Source: Gonium pectorale | Taxonomy: Eukaryota > Chlorophyta > Chlorophyceae > Chlamydomonadales > Volvocaceae | DNA length: 55,104 nucleotides | Assembly (NCBI GenBank): GCA_001584585.1 | Contig: LSYV01000052.1 | Coordinates: 681,815 to 736,918 of the forward strand | Reading direction: 5' to 3' | Part shown: piece by piece, positions 33,301 to 45,410 of the stretch | Layout: each line of letters opens with the position of its first letter | Position numbering within the stretch: the first letter of the stretch is position 1 | Notes under the pieces: generated by a model | Database searches by the model: none | The model's input: the letters and a program-made list of their open reading frames with translations, nothing else | What the model was told of the DNA's origin: nothing | Program-made: the position numbers and the translations under genes

Positions 33301-35087
33301 CCAAACTGACATTGTACTGCATGTCCGCACACCGAATTCCTCCACGGAGGAAAGAGTTGCACAGGGTTGTGTGTGACCCGTGTTGTGGGCGCTGCCACCA
33401 AGCCCTCCGGCCGACGGGCGGCTGTTTGACGCCTCCAGCGCGTGCCCGCCCGCGTGTTTGCAGAGTGCTACGACGTGGCGAATAGCACAGTCACCCACCA
33501 CGCAGTGAGGAGGGTCCACGGGTGGGAGAATGTTTGCTGGGGTCGCCTCCGCGAAAGCGCGGCTGCAGCGCTGCATGTATGGCGGGCCGACGTGCACGGC
33601 TATGGGCCAAGGTCAGCAGGACTTGCAGTATGCGGCACGAAGGGTCCTCCTTACCGCACTGCAGTTAGTTGCAGCTAAAGGGAAAAAAATCCGACACGGC
33701 CCGTACGTACTCCTGAGCTTACGTAATCTGCTCCGCGCACAGGACATGTACGCGATAGGCGTGATGCTGTGGGCCATGCTGACGGGTCAGCGGCCGTGGC
33801 AGGTGCGGCCCTACTTGCCCGGGACGAGCACGCAAGACCTCCGTAGTTCTGACTTGCCTGGCATGGCCCCCGTCGGGACTGATGTCGTTTTCGGAGGATT
33901 AACTACGCCAGGGCTGCACATGGTGCCCACCCATGCATACCGACACGTCATCAGTGCTGACGTTTCTGCTTGTAGGGCCCCACACATGGATGGCTGGGAA
34001 GCGTAGTGTCACAAGTTTGAATACCACCTGCCACGCGACTTTAGACCCGCCAGCCGCTTCCGGTCGCTGCTGCTGAGAGTCCTGTCGTCCCCCGCTGCAG
34101 GACGCCTCGGTTATTGCTGTGGCATACAAGGTGGCGGTGCTGGGCGAGCGCCTGCCGCTAGAGCAGCTATCGGACCGGCGCTGCCCGCCGCAGCTGCGCC
34201 GCCTCATACGACAGTGCTGGGAGGCGGACCCGCTGCGGCGCCCAGCGGCGGCGGAAGCCGTCAAGGAGCTACAGGGCTTGATCAAGGAGGTGCGTGATCC
34301 GTCATAAAGGAAACTGCAATTGGGGAGCCGTCATATTTTATGGTCACTGGGACCTATGGTGCTACCGAGCGAGAGCCTTTTTTCACGGCATTCATGGCTG
34401 GATGCTACGGCTGGTTTGTTGGTGTTGCAAGGCCTGTAGGTGCGGCCTCCTGCACGCGAGCAACAGCGCCATGCGCGTGGGCCGATGCCGCTGACCTTGC
34501 AACCCATGGGTTTTACCTATTGGGCGAAAAAAACACCGCTGATGTTTGCTGTGAAGCTCGTAGTCCACTGTTTCGTTTGCACGTTGTCCTGCCTGCCACA
34601 GTCATGTCGGGCCGGCATCAGCCGGGCAAGGAGCGGTCTTGGCGGCCGGAGCTGGGCGGCATACAGCTCCTCAACGGCCCACGGCGGGAGCACTTTGGAA
34701 CCCGCGTTCACCAGTGAGCCCCCCGGGAGACCGTCAGAAGCGCTGTCGGGAAGACCGCCCGGCACACTGCTGCCCGGGCCGTTGTCTGTTGTTGAGTCGG
34801 CCGCCACCCTCGGGGGCCGCGGCGGATCTGACGCGGCCACGACTGAAGTCGCGACTGGGGGCTCCTCGTACATGGTGCTGCCCGTGCCGCCCACGCTGCG
34901 GCGCGAGGCCTTGGCGTCGCAGTCAGGGCTTCGCGACAGTGGACTGGATGGGACCTCGCCACAGCCATTGCCCCAGTCGCCGGCAGCATTTGGCGCTGAT
35001 GCCGGGTCCTTCTCGTCTGCTTCTTCGACTTTGTCGGTAACTGCGCTGGCTATGCAGCTGGAGAACGTACAACTGGAGATCGAATGA
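27371..35087 (+). CDS. Single-pass receptor-like TKL protein kinase
   Basis: Sixteen exons: 27371-27661, 27893-28080, 28287-28512, 28962-29056, 29327-29571, 29780-30029, 30389-31634, 31772-32017, 32211-32285, 32477-32533, 32754-32816, 33220-33238, 33464-33504, 33743-33802, 34101-34289, 34602-35087; 1258 residues. MLRSKLIIYSVWVLVTYAAE is a signal peptide. The ectodomain (to about 336) has N-glycosylation motifs, Cys residues and a Pro/Gly-rich stalk. A Gly-rich membrane span follows at about 337-359 (GLFVICCVALVARR at its end). Kinase: glycine loop LGRGACGSVYEG (567 on), Lys588 in VAVKV, about 260 extra residues, helix C LFAAEVAVLGRCDHPNVV, HRD 950-952, DFG 974-976, APE 999-1001, C-lobe DMYAIGVMLWAML. 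The pattern is the expanded volvocine TKL family. Role and ligand are unknown. A second upstream ATG exists, but the signal peptide favours 27371. Confidence 0.88.
33220..33238 (+). other. 19-nt microexon encoding PAYVAP of the activation segment
   Basis: It is flanked by CTCTACAG and GTGTGCGC. Joined to the exon at 33464 it yields PAYVAPECYDVANSTVTHHA, exactly the segment expected after DAGT of the preceding exon. Without it the kinase would lack its Ala-Pro and the frame would be lost (19 is not a multiple of 3). Confidence 0.85.
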
Positions 35088-37562
35088 CGAAGTAGTGTTC
35101 TTTGTCACGACACGGCTTGTCCAAGTACAGCTACATCTCGCACAATGATTTGGGGAGCGTGTGCGCTGCATTTCGGGCGTGCTGCTCGGCAAGTGTTTCG
35201 TGCATCCTACCTGCATCCTGCACCTTTCATCGTGCTGCGCGGGGCATGCTTTCCTCGCGTACCGATGACGTGGGCATGACAGGCACGGCGGCACGGTGAA
35301 CACACGACGCGGTGCACAGTCAATGGGACGGTAACAGACAATGCTTCAGAGCCGGCAGAAACGTACACACTGCACGCAGTGAGGGGGCCTGACACGCACT
35401 TCTATCTTCTCTTAACTGAATATCGTTCTAGCCGGTAGGTCTTTTTGTGATTCTTTGCGGCAAAGGCCGGATACGCAACCTTGCGGGTTGCGGTTGGGCT
35501 GGTGGAGAGGCTGTGGTGTTATGCTGTTCACCGAGTGCCGGGTCGCCTGAAACGGTACGGCTACAGCCAGCTAGCTAGTTGTTGGATTAGAATGGCTGGC
35601 GTGCACGTCTCTAGTGCAGACATCCGCTGGAGATCGTACGGACTTGCGCATAAGGCCCCTTACGAGCTGGGCGGCGGAGGTTGCTAGAGCGGGGGTTGCA
35701 CGATGGGAACACTTCCTCAAATAGTTGCCGAAGAAAACCTTGAATTGGTCTTGCCCGTTCCTCTTTAACGGAGGGGTTGAGCCGGCGCAGCCGTTGCGTG
35801 CGAAAGGTTGCTGCTGCTTTCCAAGGGGCGCAAAGGGATCGGAATTGCTCTCACCCCTTTGTACTGCGACTGTGCTGGTTTCGGAATTGTCTTGAGGGGT
35901 GACCTTACGGGGGCCTAGCTACGGTAGCGAGGGTGGGGTGTGCAAGAGAGGTACGATGCCAACGTCACCTGCGTAGGCGAACTCAGGTCAGGCCAGGCTG
36001 TCGGAGTTAGGTTCTGATGACGGAAGGGGGCACGACGCTATCTCGCCTGAATTGCTTGCCTCCGGTTTCAGTGCTGGGCAGGTCTGTTGTGGTTACCCTT
36101 GTGGGGTCCTAGATCGCATCTCTGCATGACGCCGCATTGATGTACAGCGCATACAGTATCCGTGGGCTGCTGCCCCGCCGTACTCACTGACACATTGCTA
36201 TTTTGGAAATGCACGTCGACTACTTCGCGTTCATCTTCGTAGTGAGTATCAAAACCTCTGTGCTACGCAACAGCTGCGGCTCGCCCTATTTGAACACATC
36301 AGGAGCGACGTACTGCAAAAGCGGCGCGCGATGTCCTGTGGCGGGCTAGTAATTACAAGGAGCAGGGGCGTGTTGGGTCCGTATCCATGCGGCCATTTGC
36401 TGGCGTGGACACATGGCGGTTACACGCCGTATGGGCCTAGTATGGATGCAAAGGGAAGCAATAGCCAAGCACGGTTTTTCGTGCCACAGGAATGAACATA
36501 GTACTAAAGGCCGATGGGCCCATCCTGTGTGTGGCTCGGTGATGCGACCGCAGCATGCTACATGTACCTACATGTGCTTGTACGACGACACCAAGGGTTC
36601 AATGGACATGCCGTGTTAGCCGTACATGCATAGCTTACAAGCTCGGGCAACTTTGCGTTCCAGTCGCCCTGCGTAGGGCCCATGTGTCAGTGGCGCCCCA
36701 TGCGACGAGGGCGTGAATATGTACGGGTACACATACACTGAGCAACATGCTAACTTACGCTAGGCAGCTTACCAAATGACCAGCGCCAGGCGCCGCCGCC
36801 GCGGTTCACATACGCTTTATGCAGTCAGAGTCGAATTTGACCAAGTTGCAAAGTGCAAACGTTTGCGGCGTCGTGGATTGCTGCATGCCCGACCGCAAAC
36901 CGGCATCTTTCGAGCCCACGCCACGGCCTTTTTACGACAAAGCCCCAAGAGCCCCGAATGTCAATCTCATTCCGAGCTGCCAAGCCACCGGCCACCCCAG
37001 ACATGCCGATGCGTGCAGTAACCACCTTGCATAAGCTACTTAAGCCTCACCGCAAACGTGGAGTGCGCCCGCATCGCCACCACCGAGCAGCCGTACCGTA
37101 CCGTACGACGCCGCTCATCGGTACATGGCAAAGGAACGGACGGGCAGCTGCACTTCCCCGACAGGCCGCTATGGGCACATCGCCTCAGCTGCCGTTCCCC
37201 AGTGGCAGCCCCGGGGCGGCTGCTTGCCCCGGCAGGATATCCACGCATCGCCGCACTTTCCGACCACTCCAGGTTTGAGGCCATCGCGGCGCGCCGCCTG
37301 TGCCTTCACCAGCAGTTCTCGCCTCCAATGCTCCGCTCCCGACGAGCCTTGTGAAGCACCCTGCGTTGCTGTGCCCTCAAACAGTTTCAGCTCCGCAGGG
37401 GGTTCGCGTTCCGTCCAGCCGGCTTGAGGTTGCTGCACCTGCCGCTGTCCTAGTTGGGGTGGATGCGGGCCCGCCTGGAGCCGGGGCCATCCTTTCCAGA
37501 CCGAGCTCCCCCCCTCAGCCGCACGTACTGCTGAGATCCCTGGTGTCCCCGCAGTCACCGCT
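35088..37562. other. Convergent intergenic region (receptor kinase / HPR1)
   Basis: No gene is recognised in about 2.5 kb. It should contain the two facing 3' UTRs. A minus-strand TGTAA at 36635-36639 is a possible HPR1 poly(A) signal, which would imply a 3' UTR of about 0.9 kb. Open frames here are short and without domains. Confidence 0.45.
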
Positions 37563-40500
37563 CTAGTCCGAGGCCATCTTGAGCCCGAGCTCCTTGGCGT
37601 TGACGATGGAGGGCGCTGCGGCGGGCACCGCGGTCATGGGCTTCTCCACGAAAGGCAGGATGTCCTGCTTGTTCCACACGGGATAGCCGGACAGCACGCC
37701 CGCCACGTTGGCGGCCGCCAGGGTGGCCTGCGGTTGAGGGCCGGGGAGCAGGGGGTGGAGGGAGCAGGCGATTGAGCCGCAGGGGCTTTGGACGGCGGGG
37801 TTGCCGCTAGGTGGGAGAGCGAATGCGACGAGACTCAGAATGCGCGAGGAACAGCCGGCGCAGCAGAGTTAGAGAGCCGTGACCACGCCGCCCCTTTGAG
37901 CCCGGCGCAGAGAGGCAGTGCAGTGTCGCAGTACTGCAAGATACGGCACACAGGGGCATCTCGCTATCCTATTGGACACCCCGCCTGCGCCGCCCCGGCG
38001 CACCATGCCGCTGCGGGTCCAGAGGGAGGCGGAGGCAATGTGCGGCACAATGACGGCGTTGGGGCAGTCCGCCAGGCCGGGCTTCATGGCGGGCTCGTCC
38101 TCGAACACGTCCAGGCCGCACCTGCGCCGAAGGGGGGGGGATGCCAGGGGGCGGAAAAAACAAAGAAGGTGCGCAAGGTGAGGCGGGTCCCCAGTTGGAA
38201 CCAGCGACACGTTGCTGGCGCCAGGGGCATGTCGCAAGGTTCACTGTGTTCGTCCGGTTTCGTGGTAGGGCGTGCTGTTCGGTGGATGCGCCAGTTCTTT
38301 GCGCGGCACAGCTACATATCCTGGCGTCATTGTGCTCGTGCCTTGGAGCGGGCCCGTGTCACTACTGGGTTTGCCGCCCAGCCACGATGCGCGTACCCGC
38401 CAACAACAACCTAGCCCAGGGGTGCCAACATACCGCTCCATGCCGAGCAAGCCCACTGCCCTTCACCACCCAAGGCCAATGCCCGATGCACCCGAGGTCG
38501 GGCTCGGCCCGCCAGGACTCAAGCCGCCGCCCCCCACCAGACACCCAACGTGAACCCCCCCACCGCACCTGAAGTCGGGGTTGGCCTTGAGGTGCGCCAC
38601 AAGCGCCGCCTCGTCGATGCAGGGCCCGCGCGCCGCGTTGACGAGCACCGCGTCCTTCTTCATGATCGCCAGGCGCTGCGAGTTGATGAGGTGCTTGGTG
38701 CTGGCGTCCAGGTTGCAGTGGAGCGACACCACCTGTCGCGGGTGTGGATGGGTGGGTGGGTATGGTTGGTTGGTTGGCGGGGAGGGTCGAGTCAGGGGTG
38801 GGTTACAGCCGGGTGGCGGAGCGGCTGGCAGCGGACGGGCAATGTCGTTAGTGGGCGGACCGGATGGCGACGTGGGCTTACAAAGCTGCCAGCTGCAGCC
38901 TGGCGGGTCAGCACCGGCGTAGCACAACGACCGCGATGGCTTCAAACCCCGAAACCCAACCCTGGTAGACAGCTGCCATGGAGTGCCCCCCGCCGCAACG
39001 ACAAGCAGGCAGTCGACCCTAGCTCCAGTCTGCGCTCTGGGTCTATTCGTGGGGCTGGCGGGCACCACTCACACATCACTGATCTTCAGTCGCATACCCT
39101 CAAGGAGGACGCAGTCCCTTCTGCCGCTGTGACGGAGGGACCCTAGCCCTGTCTAACGTCGGGCCAAGCCCTTGAATTGCTCTCCGCGCCGCCCCGCTCC
39201 CAGCCAGCAGCAAGGGGGCGGCTGCCGGCTACCTGGCGCGCCCGTTGCCCTCAAAGCCATACACGGCCATGCAACAGCCATCAAGCGGGGCTCACTTCCG
39301 TTGCGTCTGAAAGTCGTAATCTGCGGGTTCCCCGTAAGGCGCCCTCTGCCGTACGCTCGACCCTCAGACGCAAGGTCCAAAAGCATGCACGGGCACAATA
39401 CAACGACGCAAAACAACACAAGCGCAAGCAAACCCAGCGTGGGCTCGATACCGCAGTACCCATGTGAAATCCCCGTCAAGGTGCCCACGGGCCGGGCGGT
39501 CTCAGCCGTCCCACAGGCCCGGGCCCAGTACCTTCCTCCCCACTCACGTCCGCCTCCTTGAGCACCTCCTCCACCGTCTCCACGCGGCGGCACGCCACGG
39601 GCGGCTCCCCGCGGTGTCGCAGCAGCTCGCCGTAGAGGCGGATGTACTCCTCGAGCTGCTTGTTGGGGTAAGGGTCGTAGTAGACCAGGTTCATCTTGTG
39701 GCCCTCCACCATCATGCGCGCGTAGGCGGCGCCGATGCGGCCGGCGCCAATGATGCCCACCGTCTTGTTCTGCGGGGGATGACGAGGGGTCAGGGAGGGA
39801 GGCAGAAGCGGCGAAGAGGAAGCAGGTTTGTGACCATTGGATGTGAGGAGGGCAGAGCTCTTCCTATGGAAACCTTAGGGTTCAGGGCGCCGTAAGGCAG
39901 AGAGGCATACTTATTCAAGGTTCTTGCGTGCAGGTCTTTCCGTTGCCGTTCCGGGCAGGTCAGGGGGCAGCGGGGAAGCAAGGGTGGACGCGCAAGCACG
40001 TATGAAAGGGGACAGAACGATGGATAACGGTCAGACAAGGGAGGGCAGGGGCGAGGGTTACTGGCATGGGTGTATGCTGTGCAGGCTGCCTGCAGCGCAT
40101 GACCCACTGCCTGCGGACGGCCGGTACCTCTGGCAGCCCCTCATCCCCCCTCCCATCCCCATCTCCAATACCCCTTAAACCCCAGCACGCGTGCGAACCT
40201 CGCACCTGCAGCAGCTGGCCCACGAACAAGGTGGGCAGCCAGCCCTTGTACTGCCCGCTGCGCATGAAGACGTCAGCCTCCGGCACGCGACGCGCCGCTG
40301 CCAGCGTCAGCGCCGCCGCCAGCTCCGCCGTCGTCTCCGTCAGCACGCCTGCGGATGTGCGGAAGCGCAGCGTCGGGAAAGGGACGCCAGGATCAACACC
40401 AGGGAGCTCCGTAAGGCCTATATAGATTCCAGCGGTTTCACTTCCCCGGTGCCTCTCAGATCGGCTTGCGTGGTGGGTCGTTCAGACCAGCTCTTATCCG

Positions 40501-41471
40501 TCCAGCTGCGTCCGGTACACGAGTACCCGTTGAGCGTGGTGAGGGTGAACATAGACGAGAGCAGAGCGGCAGCACATAGGGCGGAGTCTGTTTTCGGAGC
40601 CCACCAACCCACCTGGCGTGTTACCGACGGGGATGCCCCGCTTGGTCGCCTCGTCCACCTTGACGTTGTTGTATCCCACGGCGTAGTTGCTGTAGGCCTT
40701 GCCGCCCGCCTGGCGCAGAGCCTCAAACAGCTCGGAGCCCCAGTCCTGAGGGGCCAAGTGCAGATGGCTGCAAGCTTAGGAGATAACTTTGCAGAGTACA
40801 CAACAGGCCCAGGAGCGTCACGTATGAGGTTTCAACACGTCAGCGAAGCGGACGCAACGGACAAGGGGCGAGCGTGGCCTCCCCAACGATGGACTTATGC
40901 ACCTCGTTGCGGGTTGTGGGTGCCAGGTCGCATGGACCGGTCACGGTGTTAGTGGTGTTTGATGGGTGAAACCCGTTTTGCCAACGGCACGAAGCCAAAC
41001 CCTGCACATGTGGAGTGTCCGGGATCCCCACACACACACCCGCGCCTACTGGCCTGCCCACGCGCACCTCCGTCAGCTGACCGATGACGCCGTCGCACTT
41101 GCCCCCGAGGAGCTGCTTGATGATGGCGTTGCTGAGGATGATGTCGGGGTGCTTGCAAACCTCAACGCGGCACCCCGCCTTCACCAGGTACTGAAGCCAA
41201 CGGTCACCCGGCAGAGACTTCGTCACGACGACTCGCTTGCTGCCCGACTCATTGTGGACCTGTGGCGTCGGACGGGGGAGAAAACAGTGCTCAGGGGAAG
41301 CCCAGGGGTTCGCGAAACAATCTGCAAGCGAGAGTTTTCCGAACGCACCTCCACGGGAATGCCGTTGACGGTCGTAGTTGTAGCAAAGGCACGCTGAGCA
41401 ATTGAGCAACTGGGCTCGGTCTGCTTAGACGCAAGCGATGCAAGCGTGCGCGCGAACCGAGAGAACGCCAT
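37563..41471 (-). CDS. HPR1: Hydroxypyruvate reductase (photorespiration)
   Basis: Eight exons (minus, 5' to 3'): 41471-41349, 41259-41068, 40745-40613, 40348-40206, 39769-39548, 38732-38569, 38121-38004, 37727-37563; 419 residues, the usual family size. It belongs to the D-isomer 2-hydroxyacid dehydrogenases and reduces hydroxypyruvate to glycerate with NAD(P)H in the photorespiratory cycle. The Rossmann motif VGIIGAGRIG contains Gly205, 207 and 210. Catalytic residues are Arg306 (NAARGPCID), Glu335 (DVFEDEP) and His353 (VPHIAS). The N-terminus MAFSRFARTLASLASKQ is basic and amphipathic, like a mitochondrial presequence. The C-terminus LGLKMASD lacks a peroxisomal SKL-type signal. That fits mitochondrial photorespiration in green algae, which is an inference. 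Only 216 bp separate its ATG from that of the divergently read carrier gene. Confidence 0.95.
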
Positions 41472-41687
41472 TGGGGCCAGTCTACAGTCTACACGGAGGC
41501 TCGTGTCGCTGTGGCTCGTGTCACCGTGTGCGGCACGAGCCTGTGTTGCTGCTGCCGTGGCACAGCAGGTTCGTTGGTGGTTGCATTGTTGGAGGTTCGG
41601 GCTTTGTCCCTTAGCGCCGGAGTGCATCCATTGTACCCCACACAGGCAAGGTAAAGTCACTTATCATTACTGATCATACGTTAAACA
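41472..41687. promoter_or_regulatory. Short divergent (bidirectional) promoter region HPR1 / carrier
   Basis: This 216-bp stretch separates the two start codons and must contain both 5' UTRs and core promoters. It shows near-repeats of GGCTCGTGTC and CTACAGTCTACA; no clear TATA box is obvious. Shared control of the two photorespiration-linked genes is inferred from geometry. Confidence 0.7.
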
Positions 41688-44600
41688 ATGTCGGCAGCGA
41701 CACAGCAGCAAGTGCCCGTCCCCGCACCGAACGCGGGCTTGATAAAGCTTGCCAAGGATATCTTTGCCGGGACATGTGGTCAGTAAGAATTTATACGTCA
41801 ATTGTGCCTTGTATGGGCTGAGACAAAGACCTGTTTTCATGGCTTGCAGGCGGCATCTCTGTTACACTCGTAGGCCACCCCTTCGACACGCTGAAGGTCC
41901 GGCTTCAAACTCAGCCGGTTGATAAACCCATTTACTGTGAGTCGGGTGGGGGGCATGGAGGTCGTTGCCGCCCCTCGTGTGGCAAACTGCTTGGGCACGT
42001 GTGGCAAGGGTCTTGCAGTTCACGAAGGCTTCACCCTCTCTTGACCGCAGCGGGCGTCGTGGACTGTGCACGCAAAACCGTTCAGTGGGAGGGGCTTGGC
42101 GGGCTGTACAAGGTGAGGGCGCGGTTAGGAGGGCTGCAAGGTGTGTTGCATATGGTGGATGACAAGTGGGATAGCGGGGTAGTCAAAGCAGAACTGAATG
42201 CACAGATACTTTATCACATTATGCCCGCTTGGCGTCGTCAGTCCCTTGTAGTACCGCAATGACAACTGGACGGTACGGCTGCGCGTTCCACTGGAACCAG
42301 GCCAGGCCTGTGGTGTTCAAACCCTGAGCTTAAGCCGACGGCACACATCATTGCACACGTGGGGACGGGACGGACAAAAAGCTGCAGCAGAGGTCCACCT
42401 TGCTGTGCCGTACACGGAGCTGAAGTATGACTTCACGGCTGCCCTACTTGACTGACTGCTCAGCACAATGTTCATGTCCCTTGAACTCCACCCCAACCCC
42501 AGGGCGTTACCTCGCCCCTGATGGGCCAGATGTTCTTTCGGGCCTCCCTCTTCGGCGCATTCGGCTCCTCAAAGCGCTGGCTGGGAACCAACGCCGATGG
42601 TACGCCGCCTGGTTTTTCGGAAGGGGGAGGGCTGCTGCAGCATCGCGTGGCAGGGGCAAACGGCGTTTCGTCAGATGCGTTGTCATAGGCCAAGCCTTCC
42701 TCAGCCGGCAAGCGCCCTCATACGCACCCTGCTGCAAGCTGCTGCACCACTTCCTGACATTCTCGGGCCACCGTCACGTCCAACACCACAGTGCGACAAT
42801 TGCACCCAGCCTGTCGGTAGCGCTGCCGACATGCGCCGCCGCGTGCCCCGCCCTCACCTTCCCGTGTCCACACGCGGCACACGGGCCCTCGCGCTCACGC
42901 GCTTCCCCCTCCCCCCCTCGCGGCTCCCCGTCCAGGCACCACCCGGCCCTTGGAGAAAATCGACTTCTACAAGGCTGGCGCCATGACAGGCTTCGTCGCG
43001 GCCTTCACCGAGGGCCCCATCGACTTCTACAAGAGCCAGCTGCAGGTGCAGATCATCCGCAGCAAGCAGGACCCTGCGTATAAAGGTGATTGTGACGAGA
43101 ATGCAAGCGTCAGATGTGGAGTGTGGGTTGCAGCTGCGCGGTGAAGAAACCAGAGGATGGGGAGTGAGGGAGCGGGAGTGGTCGGGCGGCTGGGGCATGG
43201 TGCATGGGTGTTGAAAAGGAAAACGCATACGACGAGCATGGGTGTGCATGGGGGCATGGGTGTGTGCGCGCTGGTGGGGATGGCAGGGAGAGGGAGGGTA
43301 GGGGAGCGGAGGTAGGGCGTATCGAGAGCGGGGCCAGGGGGTAATACGGAACGGGAAACGGGGCCAGGTGGGTGTCTGCCCAGCCCCTGCCAACACCTGG
43401 CTACTCGCTGTGGATACCAGCTACGTGCCATGGAGGCCTGGAAATTCACTGCTTCTCCCTGGTGCGCCCCTCACCTGCGCAGCGCCCTACAACTCGGTCC
43501 TGGAGTGCGTGCGGCAGACCATCCGGACGAACGGCTTCCGGGGCCCCTTCCAGGTAGGTCATGTAGGAAACGGCGTGCTCGGTGCCCGTCCGGGACTTCC
43601 CTCTGCCCTCGCCTTGTGGCCACCAACAGTGACGCTCCACCATCCCTTCGGTACCCTAGCCTCGCCAGCCCACTTTCCCGTCCCCCACTCCGCGACCCCG
43701 TGCCCTCTCCGAGATCTGAACCTCACCGGCTGGCGTCGAGTTCTCTCCTCCGTCCCTCCCTCGCTGTCGTCGAGTTCCCAATCCTCGGTTGATCCTGCCC
43801 CCGATCCCCAGGGCCTGGGCCCCACGCTGCTNNNNNNNNNNNNNNNNNNNNNNNNNNNNNNNNNNNNNNNNNNNNNNNNNNNNNNNNNNNNNNNNNNNNN
43901 NNNNNNNNNNNNNNNNNNNNNNNNNNNNNNNNNNNNNNNNNNNNNNNNNNNNNNNNNNNNNNNNNNNNNNNNNNNNNNNNNNNNNNNNNNNNNNNNNNNN
44001 NNNNNNNNNNNNNNNNNNNNNNNNNNNNNNNNNNNNNNNNNNNNNNNNNNNNNNNNNNNNNNNNNNNNNNNNNNNNNNNNNNNNNNNNNNNNNNNNNNNN
44101 NNNNNNNNNNNNNNNNNNNNNNNNNNNNNNNNNNNNNNNNNNNNNNNNNNNNNNNNNNNNNNNNNNNNNNNNNNNNNNNNNNNNNNNNNNNNNNNNNNNN
44201 NNNNNNNNNNNNNNNNNNNNNNNNNNNNNNNNNNNNNNNNNNNNNNNNNNNNNNNNNNNNNNNNNNNNNNNNNNNNNNNNNNNNNNNNNNNNNNNNNNNN
44301 NNNNNNNNNNNNNNNNNNNNNNNNNNNNNNNNNNNNNNNNNNNNNNNNNNNNNNNNNNNNNNNNNNNNNNNNNNNNNNNNNNNNNNNNNNNNNNNNNNNN
44401 NNNNNNNNNNNNNNNNNNNNNNNNNNNNNNNNNNNNNNNNNNNNNNNNNNNNNNNNNNNNNNNNNNNNNNNNNNNNNNNNGGTGTACCTGGGCAATTTTG
44501 AGGTGCTCAAGCAGACCGTGGCATCCAAGTACGGCTGCACCACCACGGACCTATCGGCGCCCGTTATCACCGCGTGCGCTGGTCAGTCCGGGCGGGCGGG

Positions 44601-45410
44601 CGAACAGGATCGGGCAGGGGCGAAGAAGCACGAAAAAACACGGCAGGCAGGACGGGGCAAGCGGGCGGCGCCCTTGGGACATCGACCCCGCTCCCCAGGG
44701 CCAAACATAGTGTATATGTGACCGATCGGCATCATGTTGCATACTCGCTGCATCCGACGGAGCTCGTTGGGTCGGGTGGGCGGGACGGGCAGCAGGCGGA
44801 CGGGCAGACAAGGGCGCCCCAGGCTACGGTCCCCTGCACAGGCGCCGGCGCAGCAGTACAGCAGCCCTGCCACGATGCACCGGATGCGAGGTGCGTCGAT
44901 ACCCAGTTGCACGCGCATGGAGTGCTAGTTATTCAAGTTAATGGTCGGGAATGTGCATCAGGGACCCAATCCCTGACTTGGCCCCGGCCTCGCCTTCCCA
45001 CCAATCGGCCCAACGCCCAAGACTGCGTCGGTCCGATGACAAGCCTCCCGCTCCTCCTGAGCCCCCGGCCACTCCCATACGACGCGCGCATCACTGTCCG
45101 TACACTTGCAGCGTCTCCTCATTCCTGCACCTTGCCGTACTCTTGCCGTACAGGCATCGGAGGCATCACGTACTGGCTGGCCATCTTCCCCGTGGACTGC
45201 ATCAAGTCGGCCATGCAGACCGACGCCATCAACCCCGCCCAGCGCAAGTACACCGACATACGCACCACCGCCCGGCTGCTGTGGGCCGAGGGCGGCGTGA
45301 AGCGCTTCTACAAGGGCTTCACGCCCTGCCTCATACGCGCCGCGCCCGCCAACGGCGTCATGCTCTTGACGGTTGACAAGGTGACCGCCTTCCTCAACCG
45401 CTCGAGCTGA
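41688..45410 (+). CDS. BOU: Mitochondrial carrier, BOU (A BOUT DE SOUFFLE)/acylcarnitine-carrier-like
   Basis: Exons: 41688-41778, 41850-41936, 42051-42112, 42503-42599, 42936-43085, 43483-43553, 43812 to gap, gap to 44581, 45154-45410. It is an SLC25 carrier with three repeats, each with a PxD-type signature: GHPFDTLKVRLQTQ, EGPIDFYKSQLQVQ and IFPVDCIKSAMQTD. Six inner-membrane helices are expected. The N-terminus LIKLAKDIFAGTCGGISVTL and the second-repeat GPIDFYKSQ are closest to plant BOU and carnitine/acylcarnitine-like carriers. In Arabidopsis BOU is needed for photorespiration. The coding sequence is broken by the assembly gap between GLGPTLL and VYLGNFEV; relatives have about seven residues there. 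Two introns use the unusual donor G|GTCAGT. The symbol rests on resemblance; another member of this carrier subfamily is possible. Confidence 0.85.
43832..44480. other. Assembly gap (649 N)
   Basis: This run of unknown bases lies inside the carrier gene. It begins within an exon after GGCCTGGGCCCCACGCTGCT and ends within an exon before GGTGTACCTG. Roughly 21 coding nucleotides are expected to be missing from family length, so the gap either contains an intron or is over-sized. Confidence 0.99.

Noticed and set aside
36413..37021. Short plus-strand frames beside HPR1
   Set aside because: They are 60-80 codons long without recognisable motifs, and lie in the expected 3' UTR region.
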